Source: Lunularia cruciata (taxonomy: Eukaryota > Streptophyta > Marchantiopsida > Lunulariales > Lunulariaceae). Taken from it: DNA of 64,000 bases. Position numbers and translations under genes: made by a program. The stretch's first letter is position 1. The number at the start of each line of letters is the position of its first letter. Positions 34,135 through 45,600 of this stretch are shown piece after piece. The stretch covers positions 13,454,001-13,518,000 of the forward strand of contig OX419760.1 in the NCBI GenBank assembly GCA_948567375.1. The letters run 5' to 3'. A model generated the notes under the pieces. That model was not told the DNA's origin and ran no database searches. It saw only the letters and a program-made list of their open reading frames with translations.

Positions 34135-35360
34135 AGATTGGCGCTCGAATTTTGAATTTGTACACTTAATTCGTTGTAAATCTTCACCAAATACTTGAGC
34201 TGAGATTATTATTGAGGTTAGACTGCGCTTTGGAGGCATCTAAGTGCCTCATGGTTGCTTTTAGCTCCGAATTGTCGTGTCTCGAGAGATTGCCTAACGT
34301 ATAACATTTTCGCTTTTGTTTTCTGCTTTTGCTCGTGGAATTGCTGTTCACCAATGGTATGTGCGGTGGTGATACTTCTATTATGGTTTACCTGTACACA
34401 TACGTTGGAGGAGCTACAACAGACTAGAGAATTCTAATCACTTGAAGCTCTTATCGCTCTCTCGAACTGGTTTGCAAGTTGTTGCACAGTAGGAGACTCA
34501 CATATAACAATATCTGTTTACTGGGGAGTTGCGTAAACAGTGATGTAAATTCATTTTGTCGACAGCTGGTCAGAGTTGATTGTGCTCGAGTGTGAAACAG
34601 TCACTTTATCCCCAGATGATACAGTTTAAGGCCGGAGTACATGAATTCCTGAGCTAAGCCTGATTGTAATCCATATCCAATTATCACCTTCATCCTGCTC
34701 TTGACGTGTGATTGGCGAACATTGCGAGCACTCAAACCCTCGGCAGCTGCAGATTCACTGTTGGAACAAGTCTTCACTGGTGATACAGTATTACGCCAGG
34801 TTCCATTCAGCAATATTCGATTTATAAACAGATCTTGTACTAGTGTTGGAAGAGAAATATTGTCCGTGCAGAGAAAGCAATTCGTGCGGAGCATGCACTG
34901 AGCTCGTTGATGGACTTTGGAAGTCATCCGTTACAAACTCTCTCCAGGTTTGTTTCACAAGTTGACATGATTAACTATGCAGTAAGTGACATGATTGATA
35001 CAGCACGTCTCCGTCATCCAAATAATCCCCCCTAATAGACGTTTCAGACAGTTCAAACAGACGAAACTCCTGCACTTAACGCAATCCTGTGCATGTGTAT
35101 CCTATAAGCAAACAGTCCTCATTTGAGAAAGTTTCACGCAAAAAAAAGTTCCTAACGAAGCTCCGGTGCTCAATCATACTGTACAAAAGCCCTCCGGAGT
35201 GGATAAAGAGAAGATCCAACAAGATATCCTTGATTCGACGACAGACTACTGTACATACTGCACCGTTCTGCAATGTCCTTCCTTTGGCTGGGTAACTACT
35301 GTGCTCACTTGATATCTCGCTCCAGAAAGTTACTGTAAATACTGCACCATCATGCGATGT
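34135..35360. other. Intergenic region downstream of SECE1
   Basis: SECE1 3' UTR and then unannotated sequence up to the second R2-like insertion. No gene recognised; open frames are under 110 codons and lack family features. Confidence 0.5.
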
Positions 35361-35372
35361 GGATCAATTAGC
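35361..35372. repeat. 12-bp target-site duplication, left copy
   Basis: GGATCAATTAGC directly precedes the R2-like element and recurs exactly at 37887-37898 after it, marking its integration site. Confidence 0.9.
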
Positions 35373-37886
35373 GAAAAAAGGCGACCGCGTAGGAAAAATG
35401 AAGGATGGGAAGACCCCATCAAGCCGTACAAGGGAGAGACAAAAAAGGTAACATGGGGCTAAGCCCCAATAGAGTCTGTATGAGAAATCTGCCCTACCGC
35501 ACCTAAGATATCCGAGCTATGCAAGTCGTCCGGTCTATACACAACTGGAGCATCCGAAGAAACATCACCTAATGTGATTGCTCTCCTATGGATTGCACCA
35601 GCCACGGCGCTCTGTAGAGCAATGGATACACGCTGTCTAAAGTAAGCTACAAAGTATGAGAGTGAGAGTGGTACCCCTGCCGCCTAACATGATAAGCTCT
35701 CGCGCACTCCCTGACAAATGTGTCAAATGCCGTGTCCATCGCTCCATATAACTCCAAGGCTAGAGGAACAAAGAGGTGACCTCGCTGCATGCCCCTGTAC
35801 TTGGAGACCTTGCGACCTGCTGCTGCACTCGCCGCCCATCCAGGGGGATGGGTAATCACTCCCTCCGAAACTGTATCTCGCGTAGGGTCCGTCACCACGA
35901 CATCCGCTACTGTCACCTGATCATCTCGGACCAAGTATAAGTCTGCCCTGACATGTGTCGTCTGCAACGCATACGAACGCTCCCTCCAAGCCAAGTATCC
36001 ACTCTCTCGTGCCATAGCAAACACTATGTCTCTAATGGCATCATGGGTAGCTATCCTCTGTCCTCCAAAAGGACACCGTGTCATGTGGACCGCCGCTGCA
36101 TCTAGTGTAGAACCACACTCACAAGTGAGTAGTGAAGATGCAGATGGGTGGACCAAACCTAGGCGAAACCTCATCGCTGTAGAGAAAGTAGCCGGTGCGA
36201 GTCGGAAAGCCCTAATGCATGGTCGAGCTAGGATCCACGAGCCTGCACCCTTGCCGGAGCAAGAGCGTAGACGTGCTCTAGTAGCCTGAGGAATGGACGA
36301 GTCAACTAAGAGAGAATGTAGCGTATGCTCACACTGTCGCTCCATCAAGGAAGACTGTAGACCTCTAGTCCAATCTGACAATAGTGAAGCAAACGGTGGA
36401 AAACCCTCTCGTGCTCGTGGAGATAGACTATCTCTCGTTTGCCGCAATAACACCTGGAGAGAAAAGGATCCTCCCTCCACCTCTGTCACATAAGTCTCCA
36501 AAACCGGCCTATCAGCAACCACAAAACGAGATGCAAGTAGGGGTGCCGAGAGAGCCCAACTACCCAAAAACGCTATAGGTGCCATCTCCTCCATAGAAAG
36601 CAAGCCAACCCCACCACATGAGATCGGTAGAGCCGTCTGTCTACGTGCCAAATCCCCTGTCACACACTCAAAAGTCCCTGGTCCAATAATATCACCAAAG
36701 ACTCCCATAATCCTCCTATCAAATGCTCTCAGACGTGATAGGAAGGACGATGAGGGGGGAACTGTACGGATGAGGTAGGATGGTCGACGAGCAATACTGG
36801 AAGAGAGTATACCAAATGCCACCTGCGGATCTCCTAGTAATGGAAGGTCATCCACATGGAGAACATCCTCTGCAAGAGCAGCGTCCAAGAAGCGTGTGAC
36901 AAAATCCTCCGATCCTACTGGCACTCCAAGAACACAAAGTCCCTCTGTGGATGTGATACACCCCTCTGGAAGCTCAAGGTGGGGAGGGATACCTAAAGGG
37001 GACCATGCCCTACACTTTGACACCTTGACTCTCAAGCCTACTAGATGTAGCTCGGTAGTCAAAGGCCTGCCTAATCTGATCTACAGTGCCTATGATGTGT
37101 ATATAATCTGCCAAGGATGGAAATACACAACCTGGCATGGCCAAAGTAGTAGACAGGAGAGCTCTAAAGTGAGCCATGGCAAATAAGGGCCCCCCCAAAG
37201 GATCTCCCTCACGTGTACCAACAGATGACTCCAAGACGGTGACTCCCTCCTGTGAACCACCATGCTGGTAGTAAAGGGAAGCAGGAGAGCCATAAAAAGA
37301 CCGCACAAAAGGAATGAGACTCGCCAAGGATCCACCAGCCTCCCTAAGCTCTCTAAAGATGGATGCACGGGAGACGCTATTAAAAGCGTTCTCAACGTCC
37401 ACATGTAGGACGACCCACTCCGGATGGATATCTAGGAGTGCTCTAATGCCTAGAGATATAGCCTCACATTCTCCATGTGTAGCTACTCCAAACTGATGTG
37501 GACTAAGGTGCTGTCGAAAGTGAGAACGATGCTGAAGGACAATGGTACGACTGACCAAACGCAAAAAGATCTCTCCAATAGCAATCGGTCTAATGCCTCT
37601 CGTGTCCTTCTCGATCGCGAGAAGTCGACTAGCATCTAAGACCCGACTAACAGACATAGGAATATCTCCTCTCGCTACTGCTTCAGCCACCTGAAACAAC
37701 TCGGTAAAACCACTAGAAGGATCATCTGCCTGGAAGCAATCTCTAAGGTGCTCATAAACCATCCCTGACAAGCCTCCTGAGGAAATGCGAGAAGCAGTGC
37801 ACAATGCTTGTGCAAATAGCGACCTATCAAGACATAAAGGCTGCTCAGGCTAATGATCTAAGACCTCTAGTGGTAGTCCCTCTACT
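35373..37886 (-). mobile_element. R2-like non-LTR retrotransposon copy 2, 5'-truncated
   Basis: A 2.5 kb minus-strand element flanked by a perfect 12-bp duplication. The 3' end (left side) finishes in ...GGTCGCC followed by a short T run when read in the sense direction, and contains a small hairpin GGGGCTtAGCCCC near 35456. It lacks the N-terminal part present in copy 1, consistent with 5' truncation. The architecture (RT, then a CxC...HxxxC zinc motif, then a restriction-like endonuclease) is that of the R2 and related groups, not of plant L1 or RTE elements with AP endonucleases. Confidence 0.88.
35647..37804 (-). pseudogene. RT plus restriction-like endonuclease protein, frameshifted
   Basis: Read 37804 down to about 37040 and then, in another frame, from about 37060 to 35647. 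RT motif A is VDVENAFNSVSR; motif B is GTREGDPLGG. The catalytic box reads LADYIHI, so the second aspartate is lost. An 8-bp deletion relative to copy 1 near 37060 shifts the frame. After the thumb comes a zinc motif CECG...VHMTRC (C-x-C-x9-H-x3-C, about 36070-36125). The endonuclease follows: RADLYL, 12 residues, then DVVV, matching the R-x-D-x12-D pattern of restriction-like endonucleases, and downstream KVSKY. In life it nicks DNA and primes reverse transcription at the nick. This copy is inactive. Confidence 0.87.
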
Positions 37887-37898
37887 GGATCAATTAGC
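37887..37898. repeat. 12-bp target-site duplication, right copy
   Basis: Exact repeat of 35361-35372, at the 5' side of the minus-strand element. Confidence 0.9.
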
Positions 37899-39694
37899 TG
37901 GGTAACTACTTATGCCAACTTTAGACATCATGTCATTGAGAATGATATCTGCCTAAACAAGACAATACTATCTGGTAAGTCTCACAAAAGTCAAGCACAA
38001 TGGAAAGGAAGCACGCTTGTTTTATTCCTCTTCCGCCAACATGAGAAAGGAATCTTCTCACTTGCATTGAACTCGGCATGTCAGTGATATGCATGAAGTT
38101 CCGTGCGGAGCTTCTCACATCCATCAGAGATACCAAAACTCCAAGGAGCACCAAGGAGACAAAGAGCTTATGTCACGAAGTATACGAAACATCATGTAAT
38201 GTGTTGTTTTCAAGCTACCACAACTCTTTGATCAACTAGAAGTTGATCCTATACCAGTGCATCTGTCATACCTTGAGGTGCAGATAGAGTCTCATGCATA
38301 TCGCTCGCCGCTTGCTTTGGGTAATCACCATACTGATGTATTCTGCCCGAACTACTCCGAACGAACGGGCTCAAAGCAGATTGAAACGACACACATTGGA
38401 TAACATGAAGGATGGGAAGACCCCATCAATCCGAATGACGTGGTTATAGCGTGAGCTTATGTGTGGTGTGATTATACATTTTATTGTCTGTACTAAAATG
38501 TTTTTGTCTTTCATTCGCTGATTTTATGTTTTTATTCTCTTTTCTAAATAAATATTGATATTTGATTTTCCGACGATAAAAAAACTAAATATGTGGATAT
38601 ACAACAGATATGTAAAAAAAATTGAATATGTTTATATATACATATATATTATTTTTAATTTATTTTTTGGTGTAGCCTTGGACCGCCCAGATCGCACGGG
38701 TGAGTGGCAATTGAATCTCGATTAGATCTCGCATGAATCGGCCCGTCTATCCTCTTTCAAATTGAAAAGCTAGTTCTCCTTTTGAAGCAGCTGCTCCATC
38801 TTCTAAAAGTTGTCCTTTTCTTAGTATACTATTTCAATTTTTTACTTCAGCTTTCTGATGGATAAATGTACTATTATAAGAATGTTGATATGTTATTAAA
38901 GTTAATATTTTAGCCTTTATTGCTAGGGCTTTGTTTATTTTGGTTCCTTCTGCTGTTTGAATTATTCCTCGTTAAAACACGAGGAATAATTTAAATTTTT
39001 ATCGCAGAAAAAAAATCAAAAATAAATTTATCTCACAAGGTTTTTTCTTATGGCAAAAGGAGTCAATTTGATATTTAAATGTGATGTGAAGTTATGGATA
39101 GAACTGCTCTTGAACCTGTTGCCTCGTTTACACGTGCGCCAATGCTTATCAAAATTTTATCGATTCTTCGATTCACAAATGAAAAAGGATGAAGCCTACG
39201 AGGTACAACGGGGGCTGAGCAGATTGAAACTAGCAGTGAGAGTGTTAATCCTTCTCTCGAGGCCGTGGTTCATCGACGCTCTCACTGGTGAAAAAGCGTT
39301 GACACAATCACAAGTTCCATGTTCAAAGTAGCCGCGAAGGCATCAAGCCAGTGCTGTAAGAAACGCTCAGAGGAGATCTACTGTTAGCGCCTATTTCAGT
39401 GCCGGAACTCTTGTCTGTAGCGACAAGTACTGGATTTGTTGCCTTTTTGGTCGGCGGGACCGACGGAGTGAGTAGGAGTAGATAAAGATGGGGATGACGA
39501 GGCAATAATCTTTTTTTAAATTTGGCACTAGAATGCCAAATATCGCTGATGGTACGCATGCGACGCTCGAGGGTAGTTGCACGCAAACTGTGTCTGAGAC
39601 AAAGACGCGGGGAGGAAGACGAAAGTGGAGAATCAAAGGAAAAGCTCCAGAGCACTGGAGAAGAGGGGGAGGAAGAATTGATTATACGGGTGTG
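37899..39694. other. Intergenic region upstream of the alpha-mannosidase gene
   Basis: No gene recognised. A 24-bp scrap resembling the R2-like 3' tail (AAGGATGGGAAGACCCC) lies near 38408. A perfect hairpin sits at 38961-38990. AT-rich DNA from 38480 to 39050 is followed by sequence richer in GC that probably holds the promoter and leader of the next gene. Confidence 0.5.
38961..38990. repeat. Perfect inverted repeat, 11-bp arms
   Basis: ATTATTCCTCG at 38961-38971 and its exact complement CGAGGAATAAT at 38980-38990, with an 8-bp loop. It could be a hairpin or a miniature transposon scar. No gene end lies close by, so a terminator role is not supported. Confidence 0.8.
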
Positions 39695-42600
39695 ATGGCA
39701 GCTCCGATCTGGAAAGCGGTGGTGATTTTGATCATCGGGTTGTCCATCGTGAGTGGAAGTGGAGCAGATCTGTTTGAGAAGAGCAATAAGAAGAGAAATT
39801 TTGGCCTGTGCTCGAGGAAGTCTAAGAAAGATGAAGGTGATGATGATGATGATGATGATGATGATTCTGGGTACAACACCGATGCAGGTCCAGTGCCGGA
39901 CAAGCTGAATGTGCATCTCGTCTCACACACACACGATGATGTTGGGTGGCTCAAGACTGTTGATCAGTACTATGTGGGCTCCAATGGTTCTATTCAGGTC
40001 GGACTCTTCTTTCAGAATTCCTCGAGTCACCGATAGAACTACTGCTATTCACAGGATATTCTTTTGTCTCTCTTTTGTGGGTTCAAAATTCCTTTATCTT
40101 TTGGGGTCCGCTCGTTGAAGCCCTGGTTTTAGATGACAGATTGTAGTGTACCTCACTCTCTCTAGTTAGGACATTTATCCTTTTTTGGTGGAGTTGCTTT
40201 TACGCTTAATATCAGAAACTGCTCTTGCCACTTGCTTCTTGAGGCTTTGTGGATTGTGTGGAGGAGCAGCTTTGGCTTGCAAGGGTGGATAATCCGCGTG
40301 AAGATGGCGGATTGGGTATTATGTCGATTGACACTTAGTACATGTGAACACGGATCGCTGTGTGAAGTTCAATGAAATTCAGTGGCTGTTAAGAAGAGTC
40401 CAACTGGTTCACAAAGCAGTGTAATCGATGCGTTTAAGCTCCACAGTAGTCTGCCTTTCTAGCAACACTGCCAGCAGTGGCGGAACAATGTTTTCAATAT
40501 TGATTTTTCTCTCTGCGGCTTAATGCTCATGAGAATTAAATTTCCTTTTTATTCTCTTCGGGCAGACTGCAGCAGTTCAGTACATTATCGGCTCTGTTAT
40601 CGATTCTTTGCTCAAAGATTCGAACCGCAAGTTCATTTATGTCGAACAGGTAAATAATCGGCTCTTTACTTACCTTCCCCCGTGATTTTATCAATTCTGT
40701 GCTAGCATGGTCCCAGCAGTTTTTCGCGTCTGATGAATGACGAGCTTGAATTTCACAGGCATTCTTCCAGCGCTGGTGGAGAGTGCAGAGCAAGTCCAAG
40801 CAGAAGGCAGTAAAGAAGCTGGTGAAGTCGGGTCAGCTTGAGTTCATGTGAGTCTACATTTCTACGTTTCTACCAGAGTAGGCGGTCAAGCAAATCCAAC
40901 TCGGTATGTAAAGACTAGCGTTTGTTCAAAATATGCGGAGTGACTGTGACTATGGAAATGAATGCAGCAATGGTGGATGGTGCATGCATGATGAAGCGAC
41001 CACACACTTCACCGATATGATTGATCAAACAACACTTGGACACCGGTACATCAAGAAGCAATTCAATGTTGCTCCTAGAGTTGGCTGGCAAATCGATCCT
41101 TTCGGGCATTCTGCTGTTCAAGGCTACCTCCTCGGAGCAGAGGTGCGAATGTTCGATAATCGTTAAATGATTGAGTTCACGAAGCGAGAGAAGTCTACGT
41201 GCTTATTTGGCAAATTCTAAGAGGTTGTACTGCTTCTTGTGGGCATCTTTGTGATTTCAACATAAGAGTCAAAGAAATTGTAAATGGCTAAATTATTAAG
41301 ATGGTCTATCGTTGATTTTACATGAAACACAGCTTGGTATTGCAGGTGGGTTTCGATGCATTGTTTTTTGCTCGAGCCGACTACCAAGACAAGCTCCAGC
41401 GCCAGAAAGACCGCTCGATGGAGTTCATTTGGCGGGGTTCTAAAAGTCTAGGGGCATCTGCCCAGGTAAGTAAAAGATATGGTTCCCCCAACTATGCCTG
41501 CTAGCCATTGCTGAGTTAGCTAATTGCATAGAAAGAAGTCCGGTTCACTCCTATAGAGTGAGGAGGTTCAGCAGATTTTGCACACTGGTTAAAATCCAGG
41601 TTCATTTCATCACGGCTGGTGGTTTTCCTGTACTCTCTCTAAAGTGCCTGCCTGTCCTTACGCTTCGGTTACTGCGATAATCACGTGTCTTGTTCTCTTT
41701 CAGCTCTTCGGTGGACTTCTTGCACACCACTACAATCCCCCAGAAGAATTCACCTATGACATTAAGTCAGGAGGCCCTCTAATTCAGGTATAGCTTGCTT
41801 CAGCAAGAAGTCATCATTTATTGAGAGGCATTCGAGATTACGATTGATGAGTGAGTACAAGTTGCGAAGATAAATAAGCTATTGGTTGGATGACTTTCTA
41901 TTATCACGAACTTAGGCCCGTGCCATGATCTGAGTCTCATTCTTATCGTTACACAGGACGATCCACTTTTGTATGAATACAACGTGGAAGAGCGCGTTGA
42001 GCTTTTTGTCAAACTTGTGCAAGAGCAGGTTGGTTCAAATTCTGACCATGCTTTCATAACTTAGGCGACTCTATGGGAGAACACCTTGAATTGTATTCTT
42101 TCTAGCGTTGTTTATTGACTTTTGGTCACCAATTCTGATCTGAGAGGCGATACTCCAACTGGTTCTACAGGCTATCCAATTCCGAACAAACCATATTATG
42201 TGGACCATGGGTGAGGACTTTTCCTACGAATATGCGGAGACTTGGTTCCAACAAATGGACAAGCTTATCCATTACGTCAATCTGGTACGAAGTACTTGGC
42301 TTTTGGGGTCCACTCGCATGATGGACATTGTTAGGCTGGCAGTTTTCCAGGTCTCGTGGTAGTGTAAACATCAATGCAGTATACATCCTGGTTATCGCCA
42401 GTTGAATTCCATGACTGTAATTTACCAAGCTGATTACTTGTGGCTATTTCGTTTCTATTTTACACTCATGCATCCAAGATTCTATCCCAAACTTGGTCGG
42501 ATACTAAATTGGAGCTTAATATGAGGGCTGTCAACAGACATTACTCATGGTTTGCATCGTCTTCATGCCAGGATGGGAGAGTAAACGTTTTCTATTCCAC

Positions 42601-45600
42601 TCCTTCAATATACGTGGACTCCAAGCACGCAGCAAATGAGACATGGCCTATTAAGGAGGAAGACTTTTTCCCGTGAGTGTTCCCCCTCATCTTGGAACTC
42701 TGACCAGTTTAACGCTAAGGGATTCTTCAGTCAAGTATATCAAGTTTATGTTTCCTACGTAATTTGATTTTTGAGAAATATGTCAAGAAAGCTGTATCAG
42801 GATTTGTAGGCCACACACCTTAGGTACAGCATTTCCAGTAAATCGCAAATACAATGCGAATATAGATGATCTTGTTATCGAATTCTGACAAAGAGGTCTT
42901 GCTTGCACTAGACTCACTGCGTGACTTTGGTGACCCAGTGGGCTATGTTATTAACTTAGTCTGTATAGTCACTTACCTTATTTAATAAGGTTTGACACTC
43001 CGTTTTTGCAGTTATGCAGATTGTCCCCACTGTTACTGGACCGGATACTTTACCAGCCGACCTGCTTTGAAACGATATGTACGCAGCCTGAGTGGTGTTC
43101 TCCAGGTAAGCTAGTTCAATAAAGTTTGGCTTAGATTAGCTTCATTATCACACTCTCATCTTCAAGCTGTAACGTGATGTAAAGGTGTGAACCAACTCAT
43201 CTTATCTTTGGCCTCCGTGAATGTTGTGTCAACTGGCCTCAGGCAGCGAGACAACTTGAGTTCATAGTGGGTAAAAATCAGACGGGCCCCAATACAGATG
43301 AGCTAGAGGAGGCAATGGCGATTGTGCAACATCATGATGGAGTCAGTGGTACTGAAAGACAGCATGTCGCAAATGATTATGCTACGAGATTAGCAGTCGG
43401 TGCCGCCGAGGTAAGAGGTACCCTTATCGAGGGGTAGATTCCACGTAATATGGCAGCTGATCTCCTTCTGTATAAGTCTAACTCGTTCAAATGAGGTTCG
43501 TCCCCTTGGGGTCACCACCTTTTTATCTTGCAAGACATGATGTGTACCACCACATCAGACAGACGTTCAATTCTGTTAAGCAATATGTACGTTGTACCTC
43601 AAACTAGAGCAGTCAATGGAGACCATTCTGAACTGGATAATGAAAATACTTCACGTCACTGAAATAAGTTGGGTTGTATGGTTGCAGGCAGCTGACGTTA
43701 TCAACATAGCTCTAACCCGGTTGATCAGTAGAAACTTAACCTCTCCTGAAAAGGAGGAAGAAGTCCACTTGGAACTGTTCTCGGAGGAAAATGTAAAGAT
43801 GCCGTCTATTGAGGAAAACACAACGGACCCTTTGAAATTTGAGCTGGCAAGTATCGATCCCCCAAGCCAACTCTTAGTTTCTGTAAGACTTGAAAAGCCA
43901 GTGGTCGTTCACAAGTCCAACTTGATGAGAAGATAGTTGCCAATCATCAGGCTACCTACAAAGAGTTCGCGAGTTCTCACATCTCCATTTTGCTTGAAAT
44001 TTGTTTCAATCACCTAACTAACTTTATGTCATGTAAAACTCGGTTCCATCTGCTTGTACCTCAATGTTGGTAGCATTACCTGGCCAATATTGGAACTTAA
44101 TCATTTTACTCAATTTCTTCTCTTTTTCTATCTCAACTTTTAATAAACCAAAGATCGCGAACAAGCTCCTACATCTGACTGAAGCTCTCATTCTTGAGTT
44201 CAATCTGTTGTTTCTCCATATAAAGTGTCTTACTATTTCGACCCCTGCAAAATAATATTTCAACTTATGCCGTATTTGCGCAGTGTTTCCTCCTGAACGT
44301 CAGCCATTGCCCACCCTCTGAAGTTGATCTGTCAAGCGGAAAAACTCTGGTATGTGAATGTGCAGTCCTATCAGGTATCTTTATTTTAAGCGAAGTGTTT
44401 GATTTAGATTTTGATTTAGATTTTGATTTGATGTCGATTGTTAATAGAACTCTGACTTCATATACATCGGAACGATTAGCATTGTTCATTAACTTGTTCG
44501 ATATTATTTCTCAATCAGGTGGTGGTTGCCTACAATCCCCTCGGGTGGGCAAGACAAGAGATGATAAGTATTCCGGTAGGATGAATCTGAACGTATCTTG
44601 TGTACTCCATGCGTAAAGTCGTGTCTACGCTCTACACTCACATGCATCACGGCGATTCTCACTCCCCTAGTTACCAACAGCAGTGTGGTCGTCTCCACTG
44701 CGCTCATAACTTGGAAATAGAAGCACGTCGTTTCAGTATTTGAAGCCATTTAGGGACTCATTCTGGATTGTGCAATTCTCGGGGTATATAGGGAACTGAT
44801 TCGGACTGTAACTGTCGTCGGTGAGTTCTCAGGTTTCCAATGCAGCGCTGACCGTTACAGATTCTGAGGGTCAAGCTATTCCCTCCCAACTTGTACCTCT
44901 GAGCCATGTCGCTGAAGAACTTCGTCTTAAGTACGCGAAGGGAAGTGAAGGATCTCTATCGCATCTCATCTTTCAAGCAGTTGTTCCTCCGCTCGGCTAT
45001 CGAGCTTTCCACATAAGAGCATCAAAACCAGGCTCTCTCTGTGAGATATATGCCTGTCTCAGATTTCCTTATTCTGTTCTGAGCAGATACTCAAGCAAGG
45101 AACCAACTTACAGTTCTGCTGGCCTTCCATTATCTTGGAGCATTAGTTGATGTTCTAATGGAGCCGCTTATTTCGCAGATTCTGCACACCAATCTTCTGT
45201 TGAGAAGGAAAATAGGAGAGCGGGTCACGTTCAACTTCAATCTAGCGGTGCACATATAGAAATCTCTCTTGAAACAGGACAAATGCAGAAGATTAAAAAT
45301 ATGAAGACTGGTGTAAGTTGATGCCAGCAAAGTTAATGTCAATCTAATCATTGAAATCGGCAAAGTTGTAATGAAATGCCAGTTAGTTTAGATACCAGTT
45401 GCTTAGATGATAATTCTTTTCTTGTATCTCAGCTTACGGCCGACGTTGAGCAAACATATTGCTGGTACAGTGCAAGTGATGGTTACACTCAAGACACATA
45501 CCAGGTCAGCTCCTCAAAGCAATCAGTTTTTCGATACCGAACATGCTTTAAGCAAGGGTTGAATTTGCACAACATCCTTCAAATTGAACTACGGTATTGA

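Noticed and set aside
39050..39331. 93-codon frame upstream of the mannosidase gene
   Set aside because: No homology recognised and no intron or promoter context; within AT-rich intergenic DNA.
39323..39916. 197-codon minus-strand frame over the start of the mannosidase gene
   Set aside because: It is the antisense of the signal peptide, poly-Asp exon and leader; its Ile run is the complement of the GAT repeat.
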